Assembly: GCA_000435595.1 (NCBI GenBank)
Contig: FR895406.1
Coordinates: 9,463 to 42,105, forward strand
DNA: 32,643 bases
DNA from: Firmicutes bacterium CAG:882
Lineage (GTDB): Bacteria; Bacillota; Clostridia; Lachnospirales; Lachnospiraceae
Direction: 5' to 3'
Shown piece after piece: positions 1 through 7,341 of the stretch. Position numbers and translations under genes: made by a program. Below the pieces are notes generated by a model that was given only the letters and a program-made list of their open reading frames with translations, searched no databases and was not told the DNA's origin. Within the stretch, counting starts at the first letter, position 1; the number at the start of each line of letters is the position of its first letter.

Positions 1-1202
1 GCGGTCCTGACGGCGGAGACGGCGGCAGAGGCGGCGATATTATTTTCGAAGTTGACAGAGGACTCAATACTCTGAATGAGTTTAGACATATAAGGAAGTA
101 TGTGGCTGAGAGCGGTGCGGAGGGCGGTAAGGCACTCTGTCACGGCAAGGACGGCGAAGACCTCATCATCAAGGTTCCCGAAGGCACGGTCATATACGAC
201 GACGTATCAGGCAAGGTCATCGCCGATATGAGCAACGGCAACGACCGTGAAATCATCTTAAAAGGCGGCAGAGGCGGCAGGGGAAACAAGTGGTATGCAA
301 CACCTACCATGCAGGTTCCAAAGTACGCACAGCCGGGACAGGAAGCCAAGGAGCTTACCGTCCGTCTTGAGCTCAAGGTTATTGCAGATGTAGGTCTTGT
401 GGGCTTCCCGAATGTAGGAAAGTCTACATTCCTTTCCCGCGTTTCCAACGCGAAACCCAAAATAGCCAACTATCATTTCACAACTCTCAATCCTAACCTC
501 GGCGTAGTAGACCTTGAGGGAACTGACGGATTTGTGATAGCTGATATTCCGGGGCTTATCGAGGGCGCATCGGAAGGCATCGGTCTTGGACACGAGTTTT
601 TGCGCCACATAGAGAGAACCAAGGTTATCATCCATATCGTGGATGCTGCCGGAACCGAGGGACGTGATCCGGTGGAGGATATCAAGACAATAAATGCCGA
701 GCTTGAAGCATACAATCCCGAGCTTTTAAAGCGTCCGCAGATCATAGCAGCCAACAAGATTGATGCAATCTACACAGGTGACGGCTCAGAAGACCCGATA
801 AAGCGTCTCAAGGACGAATTCGAGCCTCAGGGCATCGAGGTATATCCTATATCGGCTGTAACCGGAAAAGGCGTAAAAGAGCTCTTATACAAGGTTAAGA
901 AGATGCTTGACAGCCTCGACAGGGAGCCTGTGGTATTCGAGCGCGAGTATTTCCCTGAGGAGATGTACGACAAGGAAGCTTCCCTCAACGTATACAAGGA
1001 AACCAATCATGTATATGTGGTTGAAGGCGAGAAGATTGACCGTATGCTCGGTTACACCAACCTCGATGACGAGAAGGGCTTTGCATTCTTCCAGCGTTTC
1101 TTAAAGGAGAACGGCATCATCGACCAGCTCACAGCCATGGGAATCGAGGAGGGCGATACGGTGCGCCTCGGTGAATATATGGAGTTTGATTTCTACTTCT
1201 AA
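1..1202 (+). CDS. obgE: GTPase Obg/CgtA (5' end outside window)
   Basis: Ribosome-associated GTPase that acts in late 50S subunit assembly and stress signalling. The reading frame is open from the first bases. The window begins inside the glycine-rich Obg fold (PDGGDGGRGGD), so the true start lies upstream; the GTG at 102 is internal. The G domain follows, with P-loop GFPNVGKS at 402-425, switch region FTTLNPNLG, G3 DIPGL and G4 NKID. It ends in the C-terminal OCT domain (LGYTNLDDEKGFAFFQRF) with the typical acidic, aromatic tail. yhbY follows 56 bp downstream, as in many Firmicutes. Identification is secure; only the N-terminus is missing. Confidence 0.97.
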   Translation, partial: GPDGGDGGRGGDIIFEVDRGLNTLNEFRHIRKYVAESGAEGGKALCHGKDGEDLIIKVPEGTVIYDDVSGKVIADMSNGNDREIILKGGRGGRGNKWYATPTMQVPKYAQPGQEAKELTVRLELKVIADVGLVGFPNVGKSTFLSRVSNAKPKIANYHFTTLNPNLGVVDLEGTDGFVIADIPGLIEGASEGIGLGHEFLRHIERTKVIIHIVDAAGTEGRDPVEDIKTINAELEAYNPELLKRPQIIAANKIDAIYTGDGSEDPIKRLKDEFEPQGIEVYPISAVTGKGVKELLYKVKKMLDSLDREPVVFEREYFPEEMYDKEASLNVYKETNHVYVVEGEKIDRMLGYTNLDDEKGFAFFQRFLKENGIIDQLTAMGIEEGDTVRLGEYMEFDFYF

Positions 1203-1258
1203 GTTACACGGACGTTGAGAAATTTTTATACCATTTTTAGAGAAAGGATATACCGGAT

Positions 1259-1558
1259 ATGATGACAACTAAGCAGCGAGCTTATTTAAAAGGCATTGCA
1301 ATGACGACGGAGCCTATCTTCCAGATTGGCAAGTCATCCCTTACGCCTGAACTTACCGAAGCGTTAAACGAGGCTCTCAACAAGAGAGAGCTCATCAAGA
1401 TAAGCGTCTTAAAGAACTGCCTTGATGACCCTAACGAGATTGCGCAGATTATTTCTGAGCGCACACACTCTGAGGTTGTACAGGTTATCGGAAAGAAGAT
1501 TGTGCTCTACAAGCAGGCACCTGATAAGAAGAACCGCAAGATTGAATTGCCGAGGTAA
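1259..1558 (+). CDS. yhbY: YhbY-family RNA-binding protein (CRM domain)
   Basis: Small ribosome-assembly-associated RNA-binding protein of the CRS1-YhbY family. The 99 residues carry the family pattern: an N-terminal TTKQRAYLKGIA, a central region ending NEALNKRELIKISVLKN, and GKKIVLYKQ near the C-terminus, with the basic end expected. Two ATG codons stand in tandem at 1259 and 1262 behind an AAAGGA ribosome site, so the start is uncertain by one codon. The gene is co-directional with obgE and both are closed by the terminator at 1651. In related genomes nadD often follows directly; here about 2.8 kb of accessory DNA separates them. Confidence 0.93.
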   Translation: MMTTKQRAYLKGIAMTTEPIFQIGKSSLTPELTEALNEALNKRELIKISVLKNCLDDPNEIAQIISERTHSEVVQVIGKKIVLYKQAPDKKNRKIELPR

Positions 1559-1650
1559 AAATATCATATACTATATTTAGGAATGTTATATTCCTGAACT
1601 AACAGATTATGGGGCTGCACTGATTACACAGGAAAAGCAGTGGAGATTGC

Positions 1651-1682
1651 AAAAAGGATGTGCCAATGCACATTCTTTTTTT
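1651..1682 (+). terminator. Rho-independent terminator after obgE-yhbY
   Basis: A 13-bp stem (AAAAAGGATGTGC against GCACATTCTTTTT, one G-U pair) closes a CAAT loop. It runs into seven consecutive T residues at 1676-1682. It ends the obgE-yhbY unit, so nadD cannot depend on that transcript. Confidence 0.85.
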
Positions 1683-1707
1683 GTGTAAACTTATTGCAAA
1701 TTTTGAC

Positions 1708-1742
1708 TTTTAACTTTACATACGAAGTTAAAAAGTTAAAAT
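1708..1742 (+). promoter_or_regulatory. Putative promoter with overlapping inverted repeat
   Basis: TTTACA (1715-1720), a 16-bp spacer and TAAAAT (1737-1742) form a possible sigma-A promoter. It overlaps a perfect inverted repeat, TTTTAACTT (1708-1716) with AAGTTAAAA (1725-1733). A second copy of AAGTTAAAA lies in tandem at 1733-1741. The arrangement resembles an operator over a promoter. It would have driven the ATPase gene whose remnant follows. No regulator was identified. Confidence 0.4.
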
Positions 1743-1770
1743 ATTACATACGAGGGAATAATATTTTTGA

Positions 1771-2741
1771 GGAGATGTTTACCATGACTTATATTTTTGC
1801 CACAAAAAGGGCACCGATGAGTACATTGACAGTGCCATCGCGTGCAACATTCAGCGTTCACTCAAAAACTATCAGAATGAAGGACATTTCCGTTCACTGC
1901 GTGAGCTGTACGAAAAGAACGAGCTCACAAACGCAATCAACAGAATTGTCGAGGACATAAATCACCGCTTCACACTTGAGGTTCTCACCAAGGACTTTAA
2001 ATCGAACGATTTAAGCATATCGGCAAAGAATCTGCGGAAGGACCGCGAGAATCCCAGCGATATTCTTGACAATATTGATATAACAGCCGTGAACGCCACA
2101 CTCAAAACCTTGTTGGAAATTAAGGATAAGCATGAGCAGCTCATAGATGTTCACGACGAGCACCGCATCGAAATAAATGAATATCTCGATTTGCTTGACC
2201 TGACGATCGATATTGAAACAAGATGGATGACCGATTACAACAAAAGAGAGTTCCGAACCGTGTTCTCACAGCCGGCATAAGATATTCGCAGGCGGAAGCC
2301 CTGATTAAATCTCTCATGCAGGACGAAAAGTTCAGAAAGCTGTCCTTGCCGGAGCGCAGCCGAGTGACCGAGCGCATCCTTGACGAGGTAAAAAGGCGGA
2401 TGTTGGAGGACATTGTCCTTCTCGAAACCAAGCTTAGACGAAAGGACTGTGAGGTTTTCAAGCTGCAATTCGCCGCCGGTGAATTTGACATGGTCGTCTT
2501 TAATCCGTCACTCGGAACCGCTGAAATATACGAGATAAAGCACAGCATGACACAGGCGAAGGAACATTACAAGCATCTTATTGACCGCAAAAAGTGTTCT
2601 GAGACGGCATTCCGCTATGGAGACATTACCGGAAAATATGTTATATACCGTGGAGAAACCGCAGTATTTGCTGACACAACGACGGAAAGTGCCGAGATAA
2701 CGTATATAAATGTGGAGGAGTATCTGAAAAAGTTAATGTAA
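1771..2741 (+). pseudogene. Remnant of AAA-family ATPase with PD-(D/E)XK-like C-terminal domain, frameshifted
   Basis: Two overlapping reading frames make one protein. The first is open from 1771 to 2280 (contains DEYIDSAIACNIQRSL, ELTNAINRIVEDINHRF and ATLKTLLEIKDK). The second continues to 2741 (GIRYSQAEALIKSLMQDE, LEDIVLLETK, EFDMVVFN, YEIKHS). The join is clean if one G is restored near 2274: ...FSQPG-IRYSQAEAL. EFDMVVF followed by EIK fits the D-x(n)-ExK pattern of PD-(D/E)XK-like domains found at the C-terminus of some bacterial AAA ATPases; that family assignment is from memory. The N-terminal ATPase half with Walker motifs is absent. A ribosome site (GAGGAG) and ATG at 1784 survive in a different frame, so the N-terminal part was deleted close to the old start. 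Probably non-functional. Confidence 0.7.
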
Positions 2742-2751
2742 TATTCTTTCC

Positions 2752-2780
2752 TTGACTCAGCCTCTTCACGGTACTAAAAT
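2752..2780 (+). promoter_or_regulatory. Promoter of the MNT-HEPN pair
   Basis: TTGACT (2752-2757), exactly 17 bp, then TAAAAT (2775-2780). Transcription would start near 2787, about 30 bases before the ATG at 2818. An apparent TTG start codon at 2752 is simply the -35 box. Confidence 0.65.
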
Positions 2781-2817
2781 TATAAGTGCATTAGATTATC
2801 AAAATGGGAGCTTGTCT

Positions 2818-3165
2818 ATGAACGACTTTGAAAATCACGCACAGTTACCTGTAAAGGCAGGAGTTACTTATCCTTTTGCCAAATATACGCATCCGCTAAA
2901 GCAGTCGGACATACAGCTTATTTACGACGGCATGATTCAGGATGAAAATGTGCTTCTTCTTGTAATATTTGGAAGCACTGTTAATATGATATGCCATTCC
3001 AACAGCGATATTGATATTTATGTTGAATTAAAGGATTACAACAATATACCTGCAATTCCCGATAACGTCATATCCGATGTAGATCTGATTTATAATATTT
3101 CCAAAACATCGGGAATATATAAATCGATAGACAGAGACGGTATTGTGTTGTTTGATAGAAGATAG
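2818..3165 (+). CDS. MNT-type minimal nucleotidyltransferase (antitoxin-like)
   Basis: A 115-residue minimal nucleotidyltransferase of the polymerase-beta fold. The signature is visible: FGS at residues 51-53, then SDIDIYVEL with the metal-binding pair D64/D66, and a plausible third acid in SDVDLIYN (D87 or D89). Start: the ATG at 2818 has GGGAG seven bases upstream (2806-2810). A longer TTG form would begin inside the promoter. The HEPN gene follows after 18 bp. MNT proteins paired with HEPN proteins form toxin-antitoxin modules in which the MNT partner can neutralise the toxin by nucleotidylation (established for MntA/HepT). That this pair works the same way is inference. The active-site residues look intact. 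Confidence 0.75.
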   Translation: MNDFENHAQLPVKAGVTYPFAKYTHPLKQSDIQLIYDGMIQDENVLLLVIFGSTVNMICHSNSDIDIYVELKDYNNIPAIPDNVISDVDLIYNISKTSGIYKSIDRDGIVLFDRR

Positions 3166-3183
3166 AACGGAGGATGGCTGAGT

Positions 3184-3609
3184 ATGTGTGATATAAGATA
3201 TTTTAAAAGAGCCTTGTCTTTATACAGAACTGCCGTACGCGAATATCAAGCCGGACAGGCAGACGAGTACACAATGAACACTGTGGCATACAGTTTACAA
3301 CAGGTGGTGGAACTGGTTCTGAAATGCCATCTCGAATTTACAGGTGTTACCGTCCCTTCGACGCACGATATTTCCAAATTGGTCCGGATGTGTAAAAACA
3401 ATGGTGCCTGCATCACTATCACCGAATGGATTGACGACAACACCGAGAAACTGACAGCATGGGAGGCACAGACCAGATACAACATGGATTTCTTTGTCGA
3501 GCGTGATAAGGCAGCAAGAGCACTTAAAATGATAAAAGAATTTCTGGTCGCGCTTGTAATATCGTTCATATTTCTTGTTGTGTATAGGAAGAAGTATAAA
3601 TATATATAA
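3184..3609 (+). CDS. HEPN-domain protein (toxin-like), with hydrophobic C-terminal tail
   Basis: A 141-residue helical protein of the HEPN class paired with MNT enzymes. Features: an N-terminal helix (YFKRALSLYRTAVREYQ), the AYSLQQVVELVLKCHLEF helix, and THDISKLVRMCK. The WEAQTRYNMDF segment occupies the place of the RYP motif in this HEPN branch. The RNase R-x(4-6)-H motif of HepT-type toxins was not found, so nuclease activity is doubtful. Start: ATG 3184 with GGAGG at 3169-3173. The last 20 residues (VALVISFIFLVVYRKKYKYI) look like a membrane tail anchor, unusual for HEPN. Alternatively, removing one G near 3546 would end the protein as IKEFLSRL with a stop at 3556-3558, so the tail may be a frameshift product. 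Confidence 0.65.
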   Translation: MCDIRYFKRALSLYRTAVREYQAGQADEYTMNTVAYSLQQVVELVLKCHLEFTGVTVPSTHDISKLVRMCKNNGACITITEWIDDNTEKLTAWEAQTRYNMDFFVERDKAARALKMIKEFLVALVISFIFLVVYRKKYKYI

Positions 3610-3623
3610 TTTTACCTGATAAT

Positions 3624-3656
3624 ACCCCTGCACGAGTGAGTGCGGGGGTGTTTTTG
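3624..3656 (+). terminator. Rho-independent terminator after the HEPN gene
   Basis: Ten-base stem (ACCCCTGCAC with GTGCGGGGGT, one wobble pair), loop GAGTGA, followed by TGTTTTTG. It closes the MNT-HEPN unit and makes it a self-contained cassette. Confidence 0.85.
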
Positions 3657-3688
3657 TATGCGAACGGACAAAGTATAGAATTATTTGA

Positions 3689-3717
3689 TTGATAGAACAG
3701 AAATCTTGTAATATAAT
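3689..3717 (+). promoter_or_regulatory. Strong sigma-A promoter before the second ATPase remnant
   Basis: TTGATA (3689-3694), a 17-bp spacer and a consensus TATAAT (3712-3717). It originally served the ATPase gene at 3756. With terminators at 1651 and 3624 upstream, it is the best visible promoter for nadD and the genes after it. Confidence 0.7.
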
Positions 3718-3755
3718 AAAAAGAAGATTTTATCAGATAGTGAGGTAAGTATATA

Positions 3756-4130
3756 ATGCCATTGACTAGAATCGAAATAGAAAACTTTACGGTATTTGAG
3801 AATATTACGATTCCATTCAATAAGGGATTGAATATTTTAGTCAGAGAAAACGGAGTAGGAAAAACAGATGTCAGACCTTACAAGCGTTTTCATTCCGGCA
3901 AAAGAAATTTTATCAAACGCATGGAACTTAGGTTCAGCAGTAAAGATGGGGAATGTTGAGTTTGACGACACCTATATTGACATTATCGCCGCTGCCAAAA
4001 TTGACATTTCAAGAGGTGTTGATTCCTCTTCAAAAAAGAAGTATTTGGACATATTGCAAAAGATCAGCAACGGTAAGGAATAATGGATACATTCCGCCAG
4101 CTTTACAGAGAGGAAATCGGTGTAGAATAA
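3756..4130 (+). pseudogene. Deletion remnant of a second AAA (ABC/SMC-like) ATPase
   Basis: Three pieces in order look like one collapsed ATPase gene. Piece one (3756 to about 3865) starts MPLTRIEIENFTVFENI, typical of OLD/SMC-like ATPases that act in defence. Its Walker A reads RENGVGKT, with the first glycine of GENGVGKT replaced by arginine. Piece two, in another frame (about 3868-4083), carries SDLTSVFIPAKEILSNAWNL and KKKYLDILQKISNGKE. Piece three (4083-4130) is a short C-terminal end, MDTFRQLYREEIGVE, which overlaps the preceding stop as TAATG. The Walker B and signature regions are missing. I infer two internal deletions; the ATP site cannot work. Confidence 0.65.
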
Positions 4131-4132
4131 AC

Positions 4133-4414
4133 ATGAAGAAAACCATACAGGAATCCGATATGACTTTTGGCGAATTCAATAAAGAAAATTTATTTCATAT
4201 AGAGGATTCACAAATCTATAAGAATTTAGGTTCCGGAATAAAAACCGTCGAATTTATTCTGGTAATAAAGAAAACTGACGATATTGCCTGGCTTGCAGGT
4301 CCGTTAGCCGAATTAAAAAAGCGACTGCTCATGGTACGAAAAATATGGGGAATTAAAGTAAAAGTACTTAATGAAGAGCTTGCAGAGAGGGATGGTTTGA
4401 TATGCCGCGTATAG
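4133..4414 (+). pseudogene. Shortened partner gene of the ATPase remnant
   Basis: A 93-residue open frame that starts two bases after the ATPase remnant ends. It reads MKKTIQESDMTFGEFNKENL, then GSGIKTVEFILVIKKTDDIAWLAG, and ends with AELKKRLLMVRKIWGIKVKV and a short tail. I recall longer genes of this kind next to such ATPases, in which the KTVEF segment and the DDIAWLAGPLAELK segment are far apart. On that basis this copy carries an in-frame internal deletion. That is inference from memory; a genuinely short protein is possible. The 3' end overlaps the nadD start by 13 bp and supplies its ribosome site, so translation here may be coupled to nadD. Function unknown. Confidence 0.5.
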
Positions 4415-5007
4415 GTATCATGGGTGGAACCTTCAATCCCATCCACACAGGACATCTTATAATTGCACAGCAGACTCTTATCAGGCTTAAGCTTGACAAG
4501 ATATGGTTCATGCCTGCGGGCAATCCGCCTCACAAGGCTGCGCCGGTAATTGACGGTGAACTTCGCCGCCGCATGGTTGAGCTTGCTATAGATGGCAATC
4601 CCGAATTTGAACTTTTTGACTATGAATTGAAGAAGGACAGACCAAGCTATTCGGCAATGACGATGACGGAGCTTGATGAGGCATATCCTGAGAATGAATT
4701 TTACTTTATTATGGGTGCTGACTCGCTCATGGATTTTCACAAGTGGTATCATCCGGAGATTATATGTGCTCACACCAAGCTTGTGTGCGCCGACAGGAAT
4801 AACATTTCCGATGACAGGATTAACGCAGAAAAGGAGCGCCTTGAAACGGATTTCGGTGCCACGATTTACCTTATAGATACACCACAGATAGGGATAAGTT
4901 CAAGCGATATAAGGGACAGGCTGAAGGACAAGCCATCCTCGGTGCGGTACATGCTCCCGGAGAAAGTATATAATTTCATTATAAAAAATCATTTATACAG
5001 TGTATAA
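4402..5007 (+). CDS. nadD: Nicotinate-nucleotide adenylyltransferase
   Basis: Transfers AMP from ATP to nicotinate mononucleotide, giving deamido-NAD, in cytosolic NAD synthesis. The 201 residues show the nucleotidyltransferase signature GGTFNPIHTGH (8-18), the MPAGNPPHK substrate loop and the ISSSDIRDRL motif (165-174), at the usual family length. ATG 4402 has GAGAGG about 10 bases upstream, inside the preceding remnant. yqeK and rsfS follow in the standard order. The expected upstream neighbour yhbY is displaced by the island, so nadD now sits downstream of the promoter at 3689. Confidence 0.96.
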   Translation: MPRIGIMGGTFNPIHTGHLIIAQQTLIRLKLDKIWFMPAGNPPHKAAPVIDGELRRRMVELAIDGNPEFELFDYELKKDRPSYSAMTMTELDEAYPENEFYFIMGADSLMDFHKWYHPEIICAHTKLVCADRNNISDDRINAEKERLETDFGATIYLIDTPQIGISSSDIRDRLKDKPSSVRYMLPEKVYNFIIKNHLYSV

Positions 5008-5050
5008 GAATTGCTGTAAATTTATATGACAATCAGGAGATAAAGACATA

Positions 5051-5626
5051 ATGGACAACGAACAGATTACCTTAATTAAAAAGAACCTTTCAAAAAAACT
5101 CACACCTTCAAGATATGAGCACACCTTGGGAGTGGCGTACACCTCGGCAGCTCTTGCCATGCGCTACGGATATGACATGGACAAGGCTTTTATGGCGGGA
5201 CTTTTACATGACTGTGCTAAGTATCTGTCAGGCGAGAGACTCCTTGAAAAATGTTCAAAATATAACATTGCAGTCACTGACGCCGAGAGGATACAGCCTG
5301 ACCTTTTACATGCCAAGGTCGGTGCCTATTTTGCAGAGTACAGGCACGGAGTTGCCGACACCGAGATATGTCATGCCATATGCTGTCACACAACCGGCTG
5401 TCCTGATATGAATCTGTTGGACATGATTGTATATGTGGCTGACTATATTGAGCCGAACAGGGATAAGGCTCCGAGACTTCCTTACTACCGCGAACTCGCA
5501 TTTAAGGACATAAAGCAGTGTACTTATGAGATACTCGAGAGCACTATTGAATATGTAAAAAGCAAGAACGGCACAATAGATGACACAACAGTCAAAGCTT
5601 ACGAAAGCCTTAAAGAAAAGATGTAA
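5051..5626 (+). CDS. yqeK: HD-domain hydrolase YqeK (symmetrical Ap4A hydrolase)
   Basis: A 191-residue HD-superfamily phosphohydrolase. YqeK enzymes cleave diadenosine tetraphosphate symmetrically to two ADP and are often linked to nadD. Metal ligands visible: H24 in RYEHTLGVA, H53-D54 in LLHDCAKYL, further histidines in DLLHAKVGAYF and CHAICCHTTG, and D131 in VYVADYIEPNR, which is the YqeK-specific pattern. ATG 5051 follows AGGAG at normal spacing, 43 bp after nadD. rsfS comes 36 bp later with no terminator between, so this is one operon. Confidence 0.93.
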   Translation: MDNEQITLIKKNLSKKLTPSRYEHTLGVAYTSAALAMRYGYDMDKAFMAGLLHDCAKYLSGERLLEKCSKYNIAVTDAERIQPDLLHAKVGAYFAEYRHGVADTEICHAICCHTTGCPDMNLLDMIVYVADYIEPNRDKAPRLPYYRELAFKDIKQCTYEILESTIEYVKSKNGTIDDTTVKAYESLKEKM

Positions 5627-5662
5627 TCAGTTTTAATAAAAGTAATTATCCGGAGGTAATTT

Positions 5663-6010
5663 ATGGATTCAAAGGAACTAACCCAAATTATATACAACGC
5701 ACTCGATGACAAAAAGGGCGAGAACATCAAGATTCTTGACATAAGCAAGGTGTCCGTGATTGCCGATTATTTTGTGATTGTAAGCGGAAGCAATATCAAT
5801 CAGGTTCAGGCACTTGCAGATAATGTAAAGGAAGAGCTTTATAAGCTCGGGCTTGAGCCGCGCAATGTTGAGGGCTACCACGCTGCTTCATGGATACTTC
5901 TTGATTACACTGATGTCATTGTTCATATTTTTTCAAAGGATGACAGGTTATTTTACGACCTTGAGCGCATCTGGCGCGACGGCAGAGAAATCGAGGTCAG
6001 CCAATTATGA
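5663..6010 (+). CDS. rsfS: Ribosomal silencing factor RsfS (Iojap/YbeB)
   Basis: Binds uL14 on the 50S subunit and blocks subunit joining when nutrients are scarce. The 115-residue protein has the family core: DISKVSVIADYFVIVSGSN, QVQALADNVKEEL, VEGYHAASWILLDYTDVIVHIF and DDRLFYDLERIW. ATG 5663 has CCGGAGG about eight bases upstream. The stop overlaps the folC start (ATGA, 4 bp), so the two are translationally coupled; this ties the ribosome/NAD genes to the folate genes. Confidence 0.95.
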   Translation: MDSKELTQIIYNALDDKKGENIKILDISKVSVIADYFVIVSGSNINQVQALADNVKEELYKLGLEPRNVEGYHAASWILLDYTDVIVHIFSKDDRLFYDLERIWRDGREIEVSQL

Positions 6011-7341
6011 AATTAACGTATGAAGCCGCATTGGCTCTCATTCGCAACGCTGAGAAGGCAGGTAGCATCATGGGTGTTGAGACAATGCGGGAGCTTATGA
6101 AACGTCTTGACAATCCTCAGAACAAGCTTAAGGTCATTCATATAGCCGGCACCAACGGCAAGGGTTCAACACTTGCAATGATATCCAACATTCTCTCTCA
6201 TGCAGGCTACAGGGTGGGGCGTTATATTTCACCTACTTTGACCGCATATCTTGAGCGCATACAGATTGACGGAGTGTATATAACAGAAGAGGATTTTGCT
6301 TCGACAATGGAGACAATCTCCGAAGCCGTGGAGGATATGAGAAGCTCAGCCTTAAGACTTCCTACGGCATTCGAGCTTGAAACCGCAGCAGCATTCTTAT
6401 ATTTTTACAATAAAAAGGTGGATTTCGTGGTGTTAGAGACAGGACTTGGCGGTGAATCGGACGCAACGAATGTATGTGACAAGCCTTTATGCTGTGTATT
6501 CACCTCAATCGGAATGGATCATATGGGAATTCTCGGCAGAACCCTTCACGATATCACATCTGTTAAGGCTGGAATAATTATGCCTGAAACTACTGTCATA
6601 TCTACGCTTCAGGATGCTGATGCGATGGATGTGCTCAGGCATAAATGCAGCGACACGGGCAGCAGGCTTATTGTATCCGATTACACCTCAGAGGTAAAAG
6701 ATATTCATTACGCCGAATGTCCATGGTCTGATGCCGTCACGGAATACACTCATATAAGAGCAGGACACATCAGGCTTAAGCTTTTGGGAACCTATCAGAT
6801 TATCAACTCAGCTCTTGCAACAGCATGTATTGAAGCTCTAAGCGATATGGGCTATAATATATCCTATTCGGATGTCAGGGAGGGAATTGAAGGTACAGAA
6901 TGGTTCGGAAGATTAACTCTTATCGGCAGTAAGCCGCCTTTTTTTGTTGATGGCGCACATAATGAGCCTGCCGCAAGGCAGCTAAGCCTATCAGTCAAAA
7001 AATACTTTTCCGAGGATGTTCTTAACGGCAGGAAGCTTGTCTATATAATGGGTGTATTTTCCGATAAAGACTATGAGAGCATAATTAAGCTTATGCTTCC
7101 GATGGCTGACCATATTTTTACCATAGCAACACCTGACAACCCTCGCGCGATGGCAGCGGGCGAGCTTGCCATGCGGATAAATGAACATAAAAATATTGCC
7201 GAAAGCTGTTCTGATATAACAGAAGCAGTTGAAAGGGCAGTAAAATATAACAACGGTGATGTGGCTGTGCTTGCCTTTGGCTCGCTTTCACATCTTAACT
7301 TAATCAGAGAGGCATACAACGAATGGACAAGGAAAAGATAA
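6007..7341 (+). CDS. folC: Dihydrofolate synthase / folylpolyglutamate synthase
   Basis: Mur-ligase-type enzyme that adds glutamate to dihydropteroate and then to folates. The 444 residues begin with the usual helix and the Mur P-loop HIAGTNGKGST (45-55). These are followed by GRYISPTLTAYLERIQIDG, the ATP-site LETGLGGESDATNV and CVFTSIGMDHMGILG, and FVDGAHNEPAA in the C-terminal domain. The length is normal. It starts in the rsfS stop (ATGA) and its last 19 bases overlap folE, so translation is tightly coupled along the operon. Confidence 0.96.
   Translation: MKLTYEAALALIRNAEKAGSIMGVETMRELMKRLDNPQNKLKVIHIAGTNGKGSTLAMISNILSHAGYRVGRYISPTLTAYLERIQIDGVYITEEDFASTMETISEAVEDMRSSALRLPTAFELETAAAFLYFYNKKVDFVVLETGLGGESDATNVCDKPLCCVFTSIGMDHMGILGRTLHDITSVKAGIIMPETTVISTLQDADAMDVLRHKCSDTGSRLIVSDYTSEVKDIHYAECPWSDAVTEYTHIRAGHIRLKLLGTYQIINSALATACIEALSDMGYNISYSDVREGIEGTEWFGRLTLIGSKPPFFVDGAHNEPAARQLSLSVKKYFSEDVLNGRKLVYIMGVFSDKDYESIIKLMLPMADHIFTIATPDNPRAMAAGELAMRINEHKNIAESCSDITEAVERAVKYNNGDVAVLAFGSLSHLNLIREAYNEWTRKR

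Noticed and set aside
102..104. GTG as the start of obgE
   Set aside because: The frame is open to the window edge and the upstream residues are conserved Obg sequence, so the gene is partial.
1640..1960. Plus-strand open frame of 106 codons
   Set aside because: It runs through the terminator at 1651 and out of frame across the ATPase remnant; composition is not protein-like.
2752..2817. TTG-started longer MNT protein
   Set aside because: The TTG is the -35 box of a good promoter and the ATG at 2818 has the ribosome site.
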